A DNA stretch of 64,000 bases from Rhizobium sp. 007 (lineage in GTDB: Bacteria; Pseudomonadota; Alphaproteobacteria; Rhizobiales; Rhizobiaceae): positions 1,612,001 through 1,676,000 of the forward strand of contig NZ_CP064188.1 in the NCBI RefSeq assembly GCF_015353075.1, in the 5' to 3' direction. Each line of letters begins with the position of its first letter. The stretch's first letter is position 1. The translations under genes and the position numbers were made by a program. Of this stretch, positions 8,689 through 18,167 are shown in pieces. The notes under the pieces were generated by a model. The model was not told the DNA's origin. It worked only from the letters and a program-made list of their open reading frames with translations, and did not search any database.

Positions 8689-9864
8689 ATGAAGTTTTCC
8701 CGCCTTCTATCCGTGTTGCCGCTATTCATGCTGGCAGGGTGCAATCTGGTGGTGATGTCGCCCTCGGGCGATATCGCCAATCAACAGGCAGACCTTATCC
8801 TGGTCTCGACCTTCTTGATGCTTTTGATCATCGTGCCGGTCTTGTTCCTCACACTGTTCTTCGCCTGGCGATACAGGCGCTCGAACACAGCGGCGACCTA
8901 TGATCCGGAATGGCATCACTCCACCCGCCTTGAATTCGTGATCTGGTCAGCGCCGCTTGCCATCATCATTGCGCTCGGCGCAATCACTTGGATCAGCACA
9001 CACAAGCTCGACCCCTACCGCGCGCTTGACCGGCTGGATGCAGAACGCGCGATTCCTGCTGGTGCGAAGCCGCTCACCGTCGAAGTCGTGGCGCTCGATT
9101 GGAAATGGCTGTTCTTTTATCCTGACCTCGGCATTGCGACCGTCAACGAACTGGCAGCCCCGGTCGACGTTCCGATCAATTTCAAAATCACCGCGTCTTC
9201 GGTAATGAACTCCTTCTACATTCCGGCGCTCGCCGGCCAGATCTACGCCATGCCCGGCATGCAGACGAAGTTGCACGCCGTCATCAACAAGGAAGGCGAG
9301 TACGAAGGCTTTTCTGCCAATTACAGCGGCGACGGCTTCTCGCACATGCGCTTCAAGTTTCACGGCCTAAACCAGCAGGGCTTCGACGATTGGATCGCCC
9401 GTGTCAAAGCGCAAGGTACGGCGCTTAACCGCGATGCCTACCTGAAACTCGAAAGGCCGAGCGAACGAGAGCCCGTGCGCTACTACGCCAGCGCCGAGGC
9501 CGGCCTCTACGAGGCCATCCTCAACATGTGCGCGACGCCCGGTAAGATGTGCATGAACGAGGTGATGCACATCGACATGATGGGCGGCGCAGGCAAGGAG
9601 AGCGCCGAAAACCGGGAGCGGCTGGAATATGACAACCGCCATGCCGAACAGGGTGAGCGCACCAATGCCCCGACCTTCCCTGCAACCGGCACGCCGGCAC
9701 GCAGCGGGCAAGAACCCGAGGGCACCGACAGCAACAGCCAGCAGCCTGACGCCCAGCCGCAGCAGGGCGGGCAGACCATGCCCGGGATGCAGCATGACGG
9801 TCATTCGATGCCCGGGATGGATCACGGCAGCGGCAGTCCGGCTCAACCGGGCAGCAACAATTAA
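8689..9864 (+). CDS. cyoA: Quinol oxidase subunit II (CyoA/QoxA type), lipoprotein
   Basis: 391 residues. The N-terminus is a lipoprotein signal with a LAGC lipobox, followed by two transmembrane helices and a periplasmic cupredoxin domain. In the loop where cytochrome c oxidases hold CuA, this protein reads SANYSGDGFSHMRF with no cysteines, so it belongs to a quinol oxidase rather than a cytochrome c oxidase. The C-terminus has an unusual Pro/Gln-rich linker and two Met/His-rich repeats (MPGMQHDGHS, MPGMDHGSGS). I chose ATG 8689 because the signal peptide begins there; a GTG at 8677 is an alternative, and a frame from 8590 adds sequence with no family match. First gene of cyoABCD-surf1. Confidence 0.92.
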   Translation: MKFSRLLSVLPLFMLAGCNLVVMSPSGDIANQQADLILVSTFLMLLIIVPVLFLTLFFAWRYRRSNTAATYDPEWHHSTRLEFVIWSAPLAIIIALGAITWISTHKLDPYRALDRLDAERAIPAGAKPLTVEVVALDWKWLFFYPDLGIATVNELAAPVDVPINFKITASSVMNSFYIPALAGQIYAMPGMQTKLHAVINKEGEYEGFSANYSGDGFSHMRFKFHGLNQQGFDDWIARVKAQGTALNRDAYLKLERPSEREPVRYYASAEAGLYEAILNMCATPGKMCMNEVMHIDMMGGAGKESAENRERLEYDNRHAEQGERTNAPTFPATGTPARSGQEPEGTDSNSQQPDAQPQQGGQTMPGMQHDGHSMPGMDHGSGSPAQPGSNN

Positions 9865-9910
9865 AACCTGGCGCTTTGCGTCGCTAAGACACCAATGAAC
9901 GGGTTAATCC

Positions 9911-11914
9911 ATGTTTTCCAATCCTGACCTCCTGAAGTTCATCTTCGGCCGGTTGACCCTTGAGGCGATCCCCTATCACGAGCCGATCCTCGTCGCGACC
10001 TTCATAGCCGTGGTCATCGGTGGTCTCGCCCTGGTCGGCCTCATTACTCATTACAGATTTTGGGGTCCCTTGTGGCGCGACTGGATCACCAGCGTCGATC
10101 ACAAGAAAATCGGCATCATGTACGTGATCCTCGCCGTCATCATGCTGCTGCGCGGCTTTTCGGACGCGATCATGATGCGGATCCAGCAAGCGATCGCCTT
10201 CAACGGATCGGAAGGCTATCTGCCGCCGCACCACTACGACCAGATCTTTACCGCCCACGGCGTTATCATGATCTTCTTCGTGGCCATGCCCTTCGTCACG
10301 GGCCTCATGAACTTCGTGGTACCGATGCAGATCGGTGCTCGTGACGTCTCCTTTCCCTTCCTCAACAACTTCTCCTTCTGGATGACGACGGCCGGCGCCA
10401 TCATCATCATGCTGTCGCTCTTCATCGGCGAGTTCGCGCGCACCGGCTGGCTTGCCTACCCGCCGCTTTCAGGCGCCGACTACAGTCCGGGGGTCGGCGT
10501 CGACTACTACATCTGGGGCCTGCAGGTTGCAGGTGTTGGGACGACACTTTCGGGCATCAACCTGATCGCCACCATCGTGAAGATGCGCGCGCCTGGCATG
10601 ACCATGATGAAGCTCCCCGTCTTCACCTGGACCTCGCTTTGCACCAACGTCTTGATCGTCGCCACCTTTCCGATCCTGACGGCAACGCTTGCGCTGCTGG
10701 CGCTCGACCGCTACGCCGACACGAACTTCTTCACGAACGACCTCGGCGGCAATCCGATGATGTATGTCAACCTCATCTGGATCTGGGGCCATCCGGAGGT
10801 CTATATCCTCGTGCTGCCGGCCTTCGGCATCTTCTCGGAAGTGGTCGCGACCTTCTGCGGCAAGCGCCTGTTCGGCTACGCCTCGATGGTCTATGCGACA
10901 GTGGTCATCACCATCCTTTCCTATATCGTCTGGCTCCATCACTTCTTCACCATGGGTTCCGGCGCCAGCGTCAACTCCTTCTTCGGAATCACGACCATGA
11001 TCATCTCGATCCCCACGGGAGCGAAGATGTTCAACTGGCTCTTCACCATGTATCGCGGCCGCATCCGCTATGAAGTGCCGATGCTTTGGACCGTCGGCTT
11101 CATGGTGACCTTCGTCATCGGCGGCATGACCGGGGTGCTGCTTGCCGTTCCGCCTGCAGACTTCGTGCTGCACAACTCGCTGTTCCTGATCGCCCACTTC
11201 CACAATGTGATCATCGGTGGCGTGCTGTTCGGTCTGCTTGCAGGCGTCAACTACTGGTTCCCGAAGGCCTTCGGCTTCAAGCTCGATCCTTTCTGGGGAA
11301 AGATGAGCTTCTGGTTCTGGCTGACCGGCTTCTATTTCGCCTTCATGCCGCTCTATGTGCTCGGCCTGATGGGCGTCACCCGCCGCGTGTCGCAGTTCGA
11401 GGACCCGTCGCTGCAGATCTGGTTCATCATCGCAGCCTTCGGTGCTTTCCTGATCGCGCTCGGCATACTGTCGTTCCTCGTCCAGCTTGTCGTCAGCTTC
11501 ATCAGGCGCGAGGAACTTGCCGACCATACAGGCGATCCATGGGATGCCCGCACACTTGAGTGGTCGACGTCGTCGCCGCCGCCCGACTACAACTTCGCCT
11601 TTACCCCTGTGGTGCACGATCATGACAGCTGGTACGACATGAAGAACCGCGGTTACGAACGACCCCTCGAAGGCTTCAAGCCGATCCACATGCCGAAGAA
11701 CACCGGCACCGGGGCAATCCTTTCGGCCATCAGCGTGGCTCTCGCCTTCGGCCTGATCTGGTACATGTGGTGGCTCGTCGTGGCCTCCGCCGCGGCGCTG
11801 CTCGTCGTCACCATTGTCCATACCTTCAACTATAGGCGCGACTTCTATATCCCGGCCGAAGAGGTCAGTAAAACGGAAGGCAAGCGGACCGAACTGCTTG
11901 CGACACAGGTATAA
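9911..11914 (+). CDS. cyoB: Quinol oxidase subunit I
   Basis: The 667-residue catalytic core of a haem-copper quinol oxidase, which reduces O2 to water and pumps protons. Family landmarks include [14 protein letters not shown] near the N-terminus, GHPEVYIL near residue 295 with the His-Tyr pair of the CuB site, and [11 protein letters not shown] near residue 342 with the CuB histidine pair. [16 protein letters not shown] near residue 420 holds the haem ligands. Length and helix count match CyoB/QoxB. It follows cyoA by 46 bp and its stop overlaps the cyoC start as TAATG. Confidence 0.96.
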   Translation: MFSNPDLLKFIFGRLTLEAIPYHEPILVATFIAVVIGGLALVGLITHYRFWGPLWRDWITSVDHKKIGIMYVILAVIMLLRGFSDAIMMRIQQAIAFNGSEGYLPPHHYDQIFTAHGVIMIFFVAMPFVTGLMNFVVPMQIGARDVSFPFLNNFSFWMTTAGAIIIMLSLFIGEFARTGWLAYPPLSGADYSPGVGVDYYIWGLQVAGVGTTLSGINLIATIVKMRAPGMTMMKLPVFTWTSLCTNVLIVATFPILTATLALLALDRYADTNFFTNDLGGNPMMYVNLIWIWGHPEVYILVLPAFGIFSEVVATFCGKRLFGYASMVYATVVITILSYIVWLHHFFTMGSGASVNSFFGITTMIISIPTGAKMFNWLFTMYRGRIRYEVPMLWTVGFMVTFVIGGMTGVLLAVPPADFVLHNSLFLIAHFHNVIIGGVLFGLLAGVNYWFPKAFGFKLDPFWGKMSFWFWLTGFYFAFMPLYVLGLMGVTRRVSQFEDPSLQIWFIIAAFGAFLIALGILSFLVQLVVSFIRREELADHTGDPWDARTLEWSTSSPPPDYNFAFTPVVHDHDSWYDMKNRGYERPLEGFKPIHMPKNTGTGAILSAISVALAFGLIWYMWWLVVASAAALLVVTIVHTFNYRRDFYIPAEEVSKTEGKRTELLATQV

Positions 11915-12540
11915 TGACCATGAGCGATCATACTATCGACACGGCCGAAAAGCCTGAGTTCTATCTGACCGAAGAACATCATCCCGAAGGCAGCACAAAT
12001 CTCGGCTTCTGGCTCTACCTCATGAGCGACTGCCTGATCTTTGCGGTGCTGTTTGCGACCTATGGCGTTGTTGGCCGCAATTATGCGGCAGGGCCTTCGC
12101 CGAAGGACCTGTTCGATCTGCCGCTCGTGGCAGTCAACACGTCGATGCTGCTCTTTTCTTCCATCACCTACGGCTTCGCCATGCTCCAGATGGAAAAGAA
12201 CAGCAAATCGGGCACGCTGATGTGGCTGGCGGTGACCGGCCTGTTCGGGGCGGCGTTCATCGGGCTTGAACTTTATGAGTTCATTCATTTGATCCACGAG
12301 GGTGCAGGTCCATCGCGCAGCGCTTTCCTTTCGGCCTTCTTTACGCTGGTTGGAACCCATGGGCTGCACGTCACGTCCGGCATCATCTGGATGGCAACGC
12401 TGATGGTGCAGGTTTCGATGTACGGCCTGATCGAGGCCAACCGGCGCCGCCTCATGTGCCTTTCGATGTTCTGGCACTTCCTCGACGTCGTCTGGATCGG
12501 CGTCTTTTCCTTTGTCTACCTGATGGGAGTTCTCGGATGA
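11914..12540 (+). CDS. cyoC: Quinol oxidase subunit III
   Basis: A 208-residue membrane protein with five hydrophobic segments, the size and topology of the short CyoC/QoxC type of oxidase subunit III. The segments [18 protein letters not shown] and [17 protein letters not shown] are typical of the family. The start at 11914 overlaps the cyoB stop by one base; an ATG two codons later (11920) is also possible. The stop overlaps the cyoD start as ATGA, so the oxidase genes are translationally coupled. Confidence 0.95.
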   Translation: MTMSDHTIDTAEKPEFYLTEEHHPEGSTNLGFWLYLMSDCLIFAVLFATYGVVGRNYAAGPSPKDLFDLPLVAVNTSMLLFSSITYGFAMLQMEKNSKSGTLMWLAVTGLFGAAFIGLELYEFIHLIHEGAGPSRSAFLSAFFTLVGTHGLHVTSGIIWMATLMVQVSMYGLIEANRRRLMCLSMFWHFLDVVWIGVFSFVYLMGVLG

Positions 12541-12938
12541 GTTCGCAAGCACCCGCACATGAGGACGCACACGAAGCCCATCATGGCCATAGCCACGGAC
12601 ACGGGGCAGGCCACGGCTCGATGAAGAGCTATACGATTGGTTTCGTCCTCTCGGTCATCTTGACCGCCATTCCCTTCTGGCTTGTCATGGCCGGTGTCTT
12701 CGAGAGCCCGGGGGTGACTGCTTTTCTTGTGATGGCGCTCGGCGCGATCCAGATCGTCGTTCACATGATCTGCTTCCTGCATATGAACACCCGCTCGGAA
12801 GGCGGCTGGACGATGATGGCGCTGATCTTCACGATCGTGATCGTGGCGATCGCGCTTTCCGGCTCGCTTTGGGTCATGCATCATCTGAATACCAATATGA
12901 TGCCGATGAGCCCTGAAATGATGAAGAACATGCCCTAG
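12537..12938 (+). CDS. cyoD: Quinol oxidase subunit IV
   Basis: 133 residues with three transmembrane helices, of the CyoD type, which assists assembly of the CuB site and stabilises subunit I. The N-terminus is His-rich ([20 protein letters not shown], residues 7-26) before a typical core ([18 protein letters not shown]) and the conserved HMICFLHMN helix. I chose the ATG at 12537 because it forms an ATGA overlap with the cyoC stop; a frame open from 12456 lies inside cyoC. The His-rich head may bind metal, which is an inference. Confidence 0.93.
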   Translation: MSSQAPAHEDAHEAHHGHSHGHGAGHGSMKSYTIGFVLSVILTAIPFWLVMAGVFESPGVTAFLVMALGAIQIVVHMICFLHMNTRSEGGWTMMALIFTIVIVAIALSGSLWVMHHLNTNMMPMSPEMMKNMP

Positions 12939-12985
12939 GGGTGTCGAGCGGGCGGCGGCAAGGCCGCCCGTGCAGGTTTTCCGCC

Positions 12986-13747
12986 ATGCCAGACAGCTTT
13001 CCTTTACCGAAAGACCGACGCCGACCATCAATCCGGCTGGCAATGCTATGCAGTCTGATGCTTCTTTCGACGGCAGGTTTCGTCGCTCTCGGCCTCTGGC
13101 AGGTGGAGCGGCTGTCCTGGAAACGTGACCTCATTGCTCGGGTCGATCAACGGGTCCACGCCGAGCCGGCCCCGGCCCCGACAGGAAGGGCAGTCCATGC
13201 CGCAGACGACGAATACCGCCGTGTAACGGCGACCGGCACATTGCAAAACAGCAAGGAGACGCTGGTCTATGCCTCAACCGAACTGGGTCCAGGCTTTTGG
13301 GTGATGACACCGCTGTCGCTTGGTGATGGCCAGACGGTCTTGATCAACCGCGGCTTCGTGCCGACCGACAGGCGCGATCCGCAAACCCGGCCGTCCGGCC
13401 AACTCTCCAGTCAGGTCACGATCACAGGGCTGATGCGGATCACGGAATCGAAGGGTTCGTTGCTACAATCGAACGACCCGGCCTCGGGGCGCTGGTACTC
13501 CCGCGATGTAGCTGCAATCGCGGCGGAAAAGCATGTGGCAGACGCTGCCGAGTATTTCATCGATGCCGACAACACTCCCAATCCCGGTGGTCTGCCGATC
13601 GGCGGACTGACACGCATCGTCTTTCCGAACAACCACCTCGTCTACGCGATCACATGGTTTGGCTTGGCGCTGATGGTGGCGGGCCTGCTGGCATTCGTGA
13701 TCCGAAGCGAGGTTCGGACGCACCGGCCGTGGCAATCGTCCGGCTGA
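12986..13747 (+). CDS. SURF1-family oxidase assembly protein
   Basis: 253 residues with the SURF1 layout: an N-terminal transmembrane helix followed by LGLWQVERLSWK, a periplasmic domain with GTLQNSKETLVY and VLINRGFVP, and a C-terminal helix (YAITWFGLALMVAGLLAF). SURF1 proteins deliver or insert haem into haem-copper oxidases; a SURF1 gene after the quinol oxidase genes is known in alphaproteobacteria. I chose ATG 12986; a GTG at 12941 adds 15 residues with no family match. The last 98 bp overlap the 3' end of the histidine kinase gene on the other strand. No haem O synthase gene (cyoE) follows. Confidence 0.9.
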   Translation: MPDSFPLPKDRRRPSIRLAMLCSLMLLSTAGFVALGLWQVERLSWKRDLIARVDQRVHAEPAPAPTGRAVHAADDEYRRVTATGTLQNSKETLVYASTELGPGFWVMTPLSLGDGQTVLINRGFVPTDRRDPQTRPSGQLSSQVTITGLMRITESKGSLLQSNDPASGRWYSRDVAAIAAEKHVADAAEYFIDADNTPNPGGLPIGGLTRIVFPNNHLVYAITWFGLALMVAGLLAFVIRSEVRTHRPWQSSG

Positions 13748-15272
13748 TTGCCTCGGCAAGTTGTGCCTGCGAGAAGGGCTTGCCGAGACGCGGCAGGTCG
13801 ATGAGGCCGCCGCCGGGCGGAATGTCGGCATAGCCCGTGGCAAGGATGATCGGCATGTGCGGCCAATCACGGCGGATCGCCTCTGCAAGCTCTGCACCCG
13901 TCATCCGCGGCATTGCGTGGTCGGAGATGACAAGGTTGACCTGTTCGCTGGAAAGGATGGCCAGCGCATCGGCGGCCGATGCCGCCTCTATGACGTCGTA
14001 GCCTAGGTCCTCCAGCATCAAAACCGTGTTCATGAGCACGAGACTGTCGTCGTCGACGGCCAGGATGCGCAGCGAGCGCGGAAGGCCGGGATGATCGGCC
14101 GCTTTTTCCGGGAGCTCTACCGGTGCGTCCTGTGCCAGGACCGCAGGGAACCAAAGCTCGGCGACCGTGCCTTCGCCGAGGCGGCTCTTCAAGACGAGCC
14201 GGCCGCCTGACTGCGCGGCGAGCCCTTGAACCATCGGCAATCCGAGACCGGTGCCTTTCCCGACACCCTTCGTCGTGAAGAAGGGTGTCGTCGCCTGTTC
14301 AAGTGTCTCTTCGTCCATGCCCTCTCCGCCGTCGATGACCGAAAGACAAAGATACGCACCGGGCGTAAGGATCCCTTCCCTTTCACCTACCGTCCGTTCC
14401 TGCGCTCTGACAGTGATTTTCCCTCCGCGGGGCATGGCATCACGCGCGTTCACAATCAGATTGAGGATTGCTGTTTCGAGCTGGTTGGGATCGGTGGCAA
14501 TTGTTGGAACGCCCGGCAGCACTTCGATTTCCAGCATGGTCAGCGGCCCGAGCGAACGTTGCAGCATGTCGGCCATTCCGTCCATGAGCGCTGCAATCTC
14601 GATCGTCTTGACCGCCAGTTCCTGGCGCCTCGAAAAGGCGAGCATGCGCTGCGTCAAGGCAGCGCCGCGCTGCGCACCCTGGATGGCATTTTCGACGAGG
14701 GGCATCAGCTCCGGTTGTTCAGGCATCCGCTTCTTCAAAATCTCCAGGCTGCCGAGAACGGCCATCAGAAGATTGTTGAAGTCGTGGGCAATGCCGCCGG
14801 TGAGCTGGCCGATCGCCTCCATCTTCTGCGCCTGGAAAAGCTCTTCGCGTGCCTGATCGAGCGCACGTTGGATTTCGCGCTTCTCGGTCATGTCGCGGGT
14901 GATCTTCGCAAAACCAATTACTTCCCCGCAATCGTCCGTGATAGCGTCAAGGACCACGTTCGCCCAAAAGCGGCTGCCGTCCTTGCGCATGCGCCAGGCC
15001 TCCTTTTCGAAGCGGCCGTCGCGGCGGGCAATTTCAAGCGCACGTTCCGGCTCACCGGCAGCACGGTCCTCCTCGGTGTAGAAATTCGAGAAGTGCCTGC
15101 CGATGATTTCTTCCTGTGAATATCCTTTGAGGCGCTGAGCACCGACGTTCCAGGTGGCGACGTGACCCTCCGGACTAAGCATATAGATTGCGTAGTCGGT
15201 GATGGCATCGACAAGTAACCGCAAGCGGCCCTCGCCCGTGAGAGACGCACCAAATCGATCCATCACTTCCAT
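13650..15272 (-). CDS. PAS-domain hybrid sensor histidine kinase with C-terminal receiver
   Basis: About 540 residues. The order is a PAS domain (MLSPEGHVATWN to FAKITRDMTEK, about residues 25-140), a HisKA dimerisation domain with the phospho-acceptor His in GGIAHDFNNLL (about 170), an HATPase_c domain with N-box NLIVNARDAMPRGG and G-box GKGTGLGLPM, and a receiver domain with phospho-acceptor Asp in VISDHAMPRMTG (about 470). There is no transmembrane segment, so it senses a cytoplasmic signal. No partner response regulator or output domain lies nearby. The start is uncertain: ATG 15272 follows GGGGG, while a TTG at 15350 would overlap the stop of the upstream FAD gene as TTGA. Confidence 0.88.
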   Translation of the reverse strand: MEVMDRFGASLTGEGRLRLLVDAITDYAIYMLSPEGHVATWNVGAQRLKGYSQEEIIGRHFSNFYTEEDRAAGEPERALEIARRDGRFEKEAWRMRKDGSRFWANVVLDAITDDCGEVIGFAKITRDMTEKREIQRALDQAREELFQAQKMEAIGQLTGGIAHDFNNLLMAVLGSLEILKKRMPEQPELMPLVENAIQGAQRGAALTQRMLAFSRRQELAVKTIEIAALMDGMADMLQRSLGPLTMLEIEVLPGVPTIATDPNQLETAILNLIVNARDAMPRGGKITVRAQERTVGEREGILTPGAYLCLSVIDGGEGMDEETLEQATTPFFTTKGVGKGTGLGLPMVQGLAAQSGGRLVLKSRLGEGTVAELWFPAVLAQDAPVELPEKAADHPGLPRSLRILAVDDDSLVLMNTVLMLEDLGYDVIEAASAADALAILSSEQVNLVISDHAMPRMTGAELAEAIRRDWPHMPIILATGYADIPPGGGLIDLPRLGKPFSQAQLAEAISRTIATAGASEPRFGSRMPAGPPPSAPSQTM

Positions 15273-15346
15273 AAGCCCCCGTGGGAAACACCAGTTTCCT
15301 AAACCGAAGGAGCCGCGAAATGGTTCCCACAAAAGTCCGAATAATT

Positions 15347-16753
15347 TCAAACAGCTCTGCTTCGAGGATAGAACTGCTCTCCTACCTTCTCCGCAGCCGC
15401 GTAGGCCTGGGTGACGATTTCAGGGACCAGATCGATATCCGGCAGACTGCCAAGGCCGAGCGGACCGACGGCGAAGAGGCCGTCCACCGTCGATCCGTCC
15501 TCGAGGCAGAGGTCGCCGCGCTGATCGACGGCAAGCCCCAGCGAAAGCTCGTCGGGCACGGCAAGGCCGGAGCCGATCAGGCTCTGCATCAAAGGCATCG
15601 CCAGATCAGGTGCCTTGCAGCGGCAGTCGAATACACGCTCCGCATAGATGACTTCCTCGACAATTGATCCGGCCGGCGTGAAGAAGATGCCGCTGAGCCC
15701 CCGGCGGCCGGCCGTGCCTCGACGAAGGATAGTATTGCCTTCGGCAAGCTCGCGTTTCAAGCGCAGATACATCGCTTCTGGCAGGCGGTTGCGGTGGCTG
15801 TCGTAGATGGCGCGCAGATGCCGGTTGAACTGGCGTTTCTGATCGGCCGGCAGCGAACGCCAGAGAGAGCGGGCATGTCTGCGCAGACCGTTCATCACCG
15901 ATTGCCAGCTACGGCCCTCTTCTTCTGCCTCACGGCAGGCAGTGCGGATGAAGCGGACGATCTCGGGCAGCTTTTGCGGCAACGCCTCGGCCGGGAAAAC
16001 CGGATCGGCGGAATTCGGTGTATGGCTCTGTGGCAGGAAACCATGCTTCGAGACAATCGTGATCTCGCCAGTGTAACCGCTATCGCGCAGTTGCAGCAAC
16101 TGGTCGACCACGCGGATGCCGCTTCCAAGGAGAACAGCATGCGGCCGGGCGACGAGACGCTGGGCCCGCACCGGCGACCGATCCTCCGTCTCCGGCTCGG
16201 GCTCGGAAAGCCCGTAGCCGGTGGCCAGGACGACGGTATCGAAGAGCGGATTGGCTGGATGGGCGCTTTCAAGCAGAAAGCGGTTTGCATCGCTTCTGCG
16301 GATTGCGACGACCGGCTCGTGACAGACCTGTACGGTGATATCCTTGCGGGCTGCGAGCGCTTCTGAAAAGCGCTGATAGACGTAGTCGCTGAAAAGTGCC
16401 TTTGGAACGAAAATCTGGCGGAAACCCGGGATCGCGGCACGCACGGCAGCCCGGAATTCCGCGTTGCTACAGAGCCAGTCGTTGAAATCGTCGGCGTCGC
16501 CGAGCGACACCGAAAGGTCGCGCACGCGGGTATTGAGGATCGTCGAAGCGCGCGCCGACGACAGCGCCTGGCCCCCGCTGACCGAGGAATTCGGATCGAA
16601 AAGCTGAAGATGGAACGGCGTTCGCACCGTTTTCATCAAGGCGATTGCGCTCATCATGCCGGAAAAACCCCGGCCGACGATTGCGATACGAGGGACAGCC
16701 GAAACCCGTGCCGTCGTCTTGAACTTCGAAGCAAAAAGTCCCTGAACCGTCAT
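15347..16753 (-). CDS. FAD/NAD(P)-binding oxidoreductase
   Basis: 468 residues. The Rossmann motif IAIVGRGFSGMMSAIAL near residue 25 and a second nucleotide-binding region around VVLATGYGLSEP place it with the FAD/NAD(P)-binding proteins of the COG4529/HpnW-like type. The substrate is unknown. It is the first gene of a minus-strand pair with the PAS kinase: its stop lies at the TTG that could start the kinase, so the two may be co-transcribed and the kinase may respond to the same redox or metabolite signal. That link is inference. Confidence 0.82.
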   Translation of the reverse strand: MTVQGLFASKFKTTARVSAVPRIAIVGRGFSGMMSAIALMKTVRTPFHLQLFDPNSSVSGGQALSSARASTILNTRVRDLSVSLGDADDFNDWLCSNAEFRAAVRAAIPGFRQIFVPKALFSDYVYQRFSEALAARKDITVQVCHEPVVAIRRSDANRFLLESAHPANPLFDTVVLATGYGLSEPEPETEDRSPVRAQRLVARPHAVLLGSGIRVVDQLLQLRDSGYTGEITIVSKHGFLPQSHTPNSADPVFPAEALPQKLPEIVRFIRTACREAEEEGRSWQSVMNGLRRHARSLWRSLPADQKRQFNRHLRAIYDSHRNRLPEAMYLRLKRELAEGNTILRRGTAGRRGLSGIFFTPAGSIVEEVIYAERVFDCRCKAPDLAMPLMQSLIGSGLAVPDELSLGLAVDQRGDLCLEDGSTVDGLFAVGPLGLGSLPDIDLVPEIVTQAYAAAEKVGEQFYPRSRAV

Positions 16754-17082
16754 CTCAACTCCCTTGCAGGATCAGCCCGCATCGTGTCTCGATCAAGGTT
16801 TTCAACGCAGGACAATGCGCCTGCGTTGGTGAGGTTCATGCGGCCGTCTGGAACGCTTGCCGCTCATCGAAGCATTGAGCTTCGTCAGAAACGAGGGAAC
16901 ATTGCCGTCGGCATAGTCTATCAAACTAGTCGTGTATGAAAGCCCTAAAATGGGAAGGTGGCAAGCGTTTTGTTCGGCATAACTGCAGACAAGTCAGCCA
17001 CAGCGCTGAAACAAAAGAGAGATTTGTCCTTTCCACCGCGCCTTGTGCTGCCTTGTCTAAGATACCTGTTCGGACCAGGCGG
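16754..17082. other. Intergenic region with a stem-loop
   Basis: About 330 bp between the FAD gene start and the esterase stop. It must contain the FAD gene promoter. An 8-bp perfect inverted repeat (AACGCAGG at 16804-16811, CCTGCGTT at 16820-16827, 8-nt loop) lies about 50 bp upstream of the FAD start and could be an operator or leader hairpin. No gene is recognisable here. Confidence 0.45.
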
Positions 17083-18012
17083 CTATTTCACAACGCGATC
17101 GATCAGGAAATTGAAGAAATCGCTGTAGCGCGCCGGAATACGCTCTGCCCCCTCGAGAAGGGTCACGGCATGGCCGTTCCTTTCGGCGGTCTTTTGAAAT
17201 TCTGCACCGAACTTCGGGCTGTGGACGAGCGCCATGTGATCGCTCGACTGATCCTGCAGCCCCCCCGAATAGAGGAGCACGATCGGCGGCGAGTCTGCGC
17301 GAACCAGATAGGAGGGTGACAGCGTCGAGATGTAATTCAGGAATTTATCTCTTTGCGCCAGAAAGGATTGGAAATCCGCTTCGGGCAGGCCAAAGGCATG
17401 GCCTCCATAATTGATGGATGGACCGACCCAATCGCGCATCTCAAAGGGATCGATCGTGGTTTGCGCATCGATGCCGCCGACCGCCTTGATCGCCTGCAGC
17501 GAACCGTCCTCATTGATCGACAATGCCAGCCATAGCGCATTGAAGCCGCCTGCCGAAGCGCCGTATATGGCAAGCCGTGTATTATCAATGCCAAGGCTCC
17601 CGCCATTCTTCAGGAGATATCCGTAGGCCGATTTGGTATCCTCAAGCGCGGCAAGCACGGGCGGGAATATCCGGTCGCGTTTTGCCTCGACCAGATTGCG
17701 ATAGTTGATCGCAACGACCGCAACGCCCTTCGACAGCATATAGTCCCTGGCATTGGCCGCGAGATACTGCTTGTCACCATTCCACCATCCACCGCCATGG
17801 ACATAGATGATCGCCGGAAACGGACCGGCACCGGGCGGTTTATAGATGTCCATCCTGTTGCGGGCGTCGCTTCCGTAGGCGATGTCCTTGAAGGCAGGAC
17901 CGTCCCTATCAGTCGAGGCCAAAAGCTCGCAAGTTCCGGCCGCAAGTAAGAAAAATGCGAGCCCGGCTATAGCCAGCATCGCCGTGATACGCCTCGATAA
18001 TCCGTAACTCAT
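17083..18012 (-). CDS. Secreted alpha/beta-hydrolase (esterase, BD-FAE-like)
   Basis: 309 residues. The N-terminal hydrophobic stretch (about residues 10-28) is a signal peptide or anchor. The core has the oxyanion motif IIYVHGGGWWNG (about residue 68) and the nucleophile elbow IYGASAGGFN (about 148), which together mark carboxylesterases of the hormone-sensitive-lipase/BD-FAE type; the acid and His of the triad should lie in the last 80 residues (NGHAVTLLEG near 285). It is divergent from the neighbouring O-acyltransferase with 155 bp between starts, so one may remove and the other add acyl groups on the same surface glycan. That pairing is inference. Confidence 0.82.
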   Translation of the reverse strand: MSYGLSRRITAMLAIAGLAFFLLAAGTCELLASTDRDGPAFKDIAYGSDARNRMDIYKPPGAGPFPAIIYVHGGGWWNGDKQYLAANARDYMLSKGVAVVAINYRNLVEAKRDRIFPPVLAALEDTKSAYGYLLKNGGSLGIDNTRLAIYGASAGGFNALWLALSINEDGSLQAIKAVGGIDAQTTIDPFEMRDWVGPSINYGGHAFGLPEADFQSFLAQRDKFLNYISTLSPSYLVRADSPPIVLLYSGGLQDQSSDHMALVHSPKFGAEFQKTAERNGHAVTLLEGAERIPARYSDFFNFLIDRVVK

Positions 18013-18167
18013 GCTGCAACCTCTCGCCGTCCGCCACGTGTGCTAAGATAAAAAGTTTACAATCCACGCGCAATATGGGTGGACAACGGAATTATATTAA
18101 TAGTAATACGCTAAAGAAACAAATACTCGAAACTTATCCGGGACATATACTCCTTTTGGATGAGACT

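Noticed and set aside
10469..11821. Long minus-strand open frame opposite cyoB
   Set aside because: Composition is dominated by Asp, His, Glu and Arg typical of the antisense of GC-rich coding DNA; cyoB on the plus strand has full family match.
12456..12536. Upstream extension of cyoD
   Set aside because: Lies wholly inside cyoC; the ATGA start at 12537 gives the normal length.
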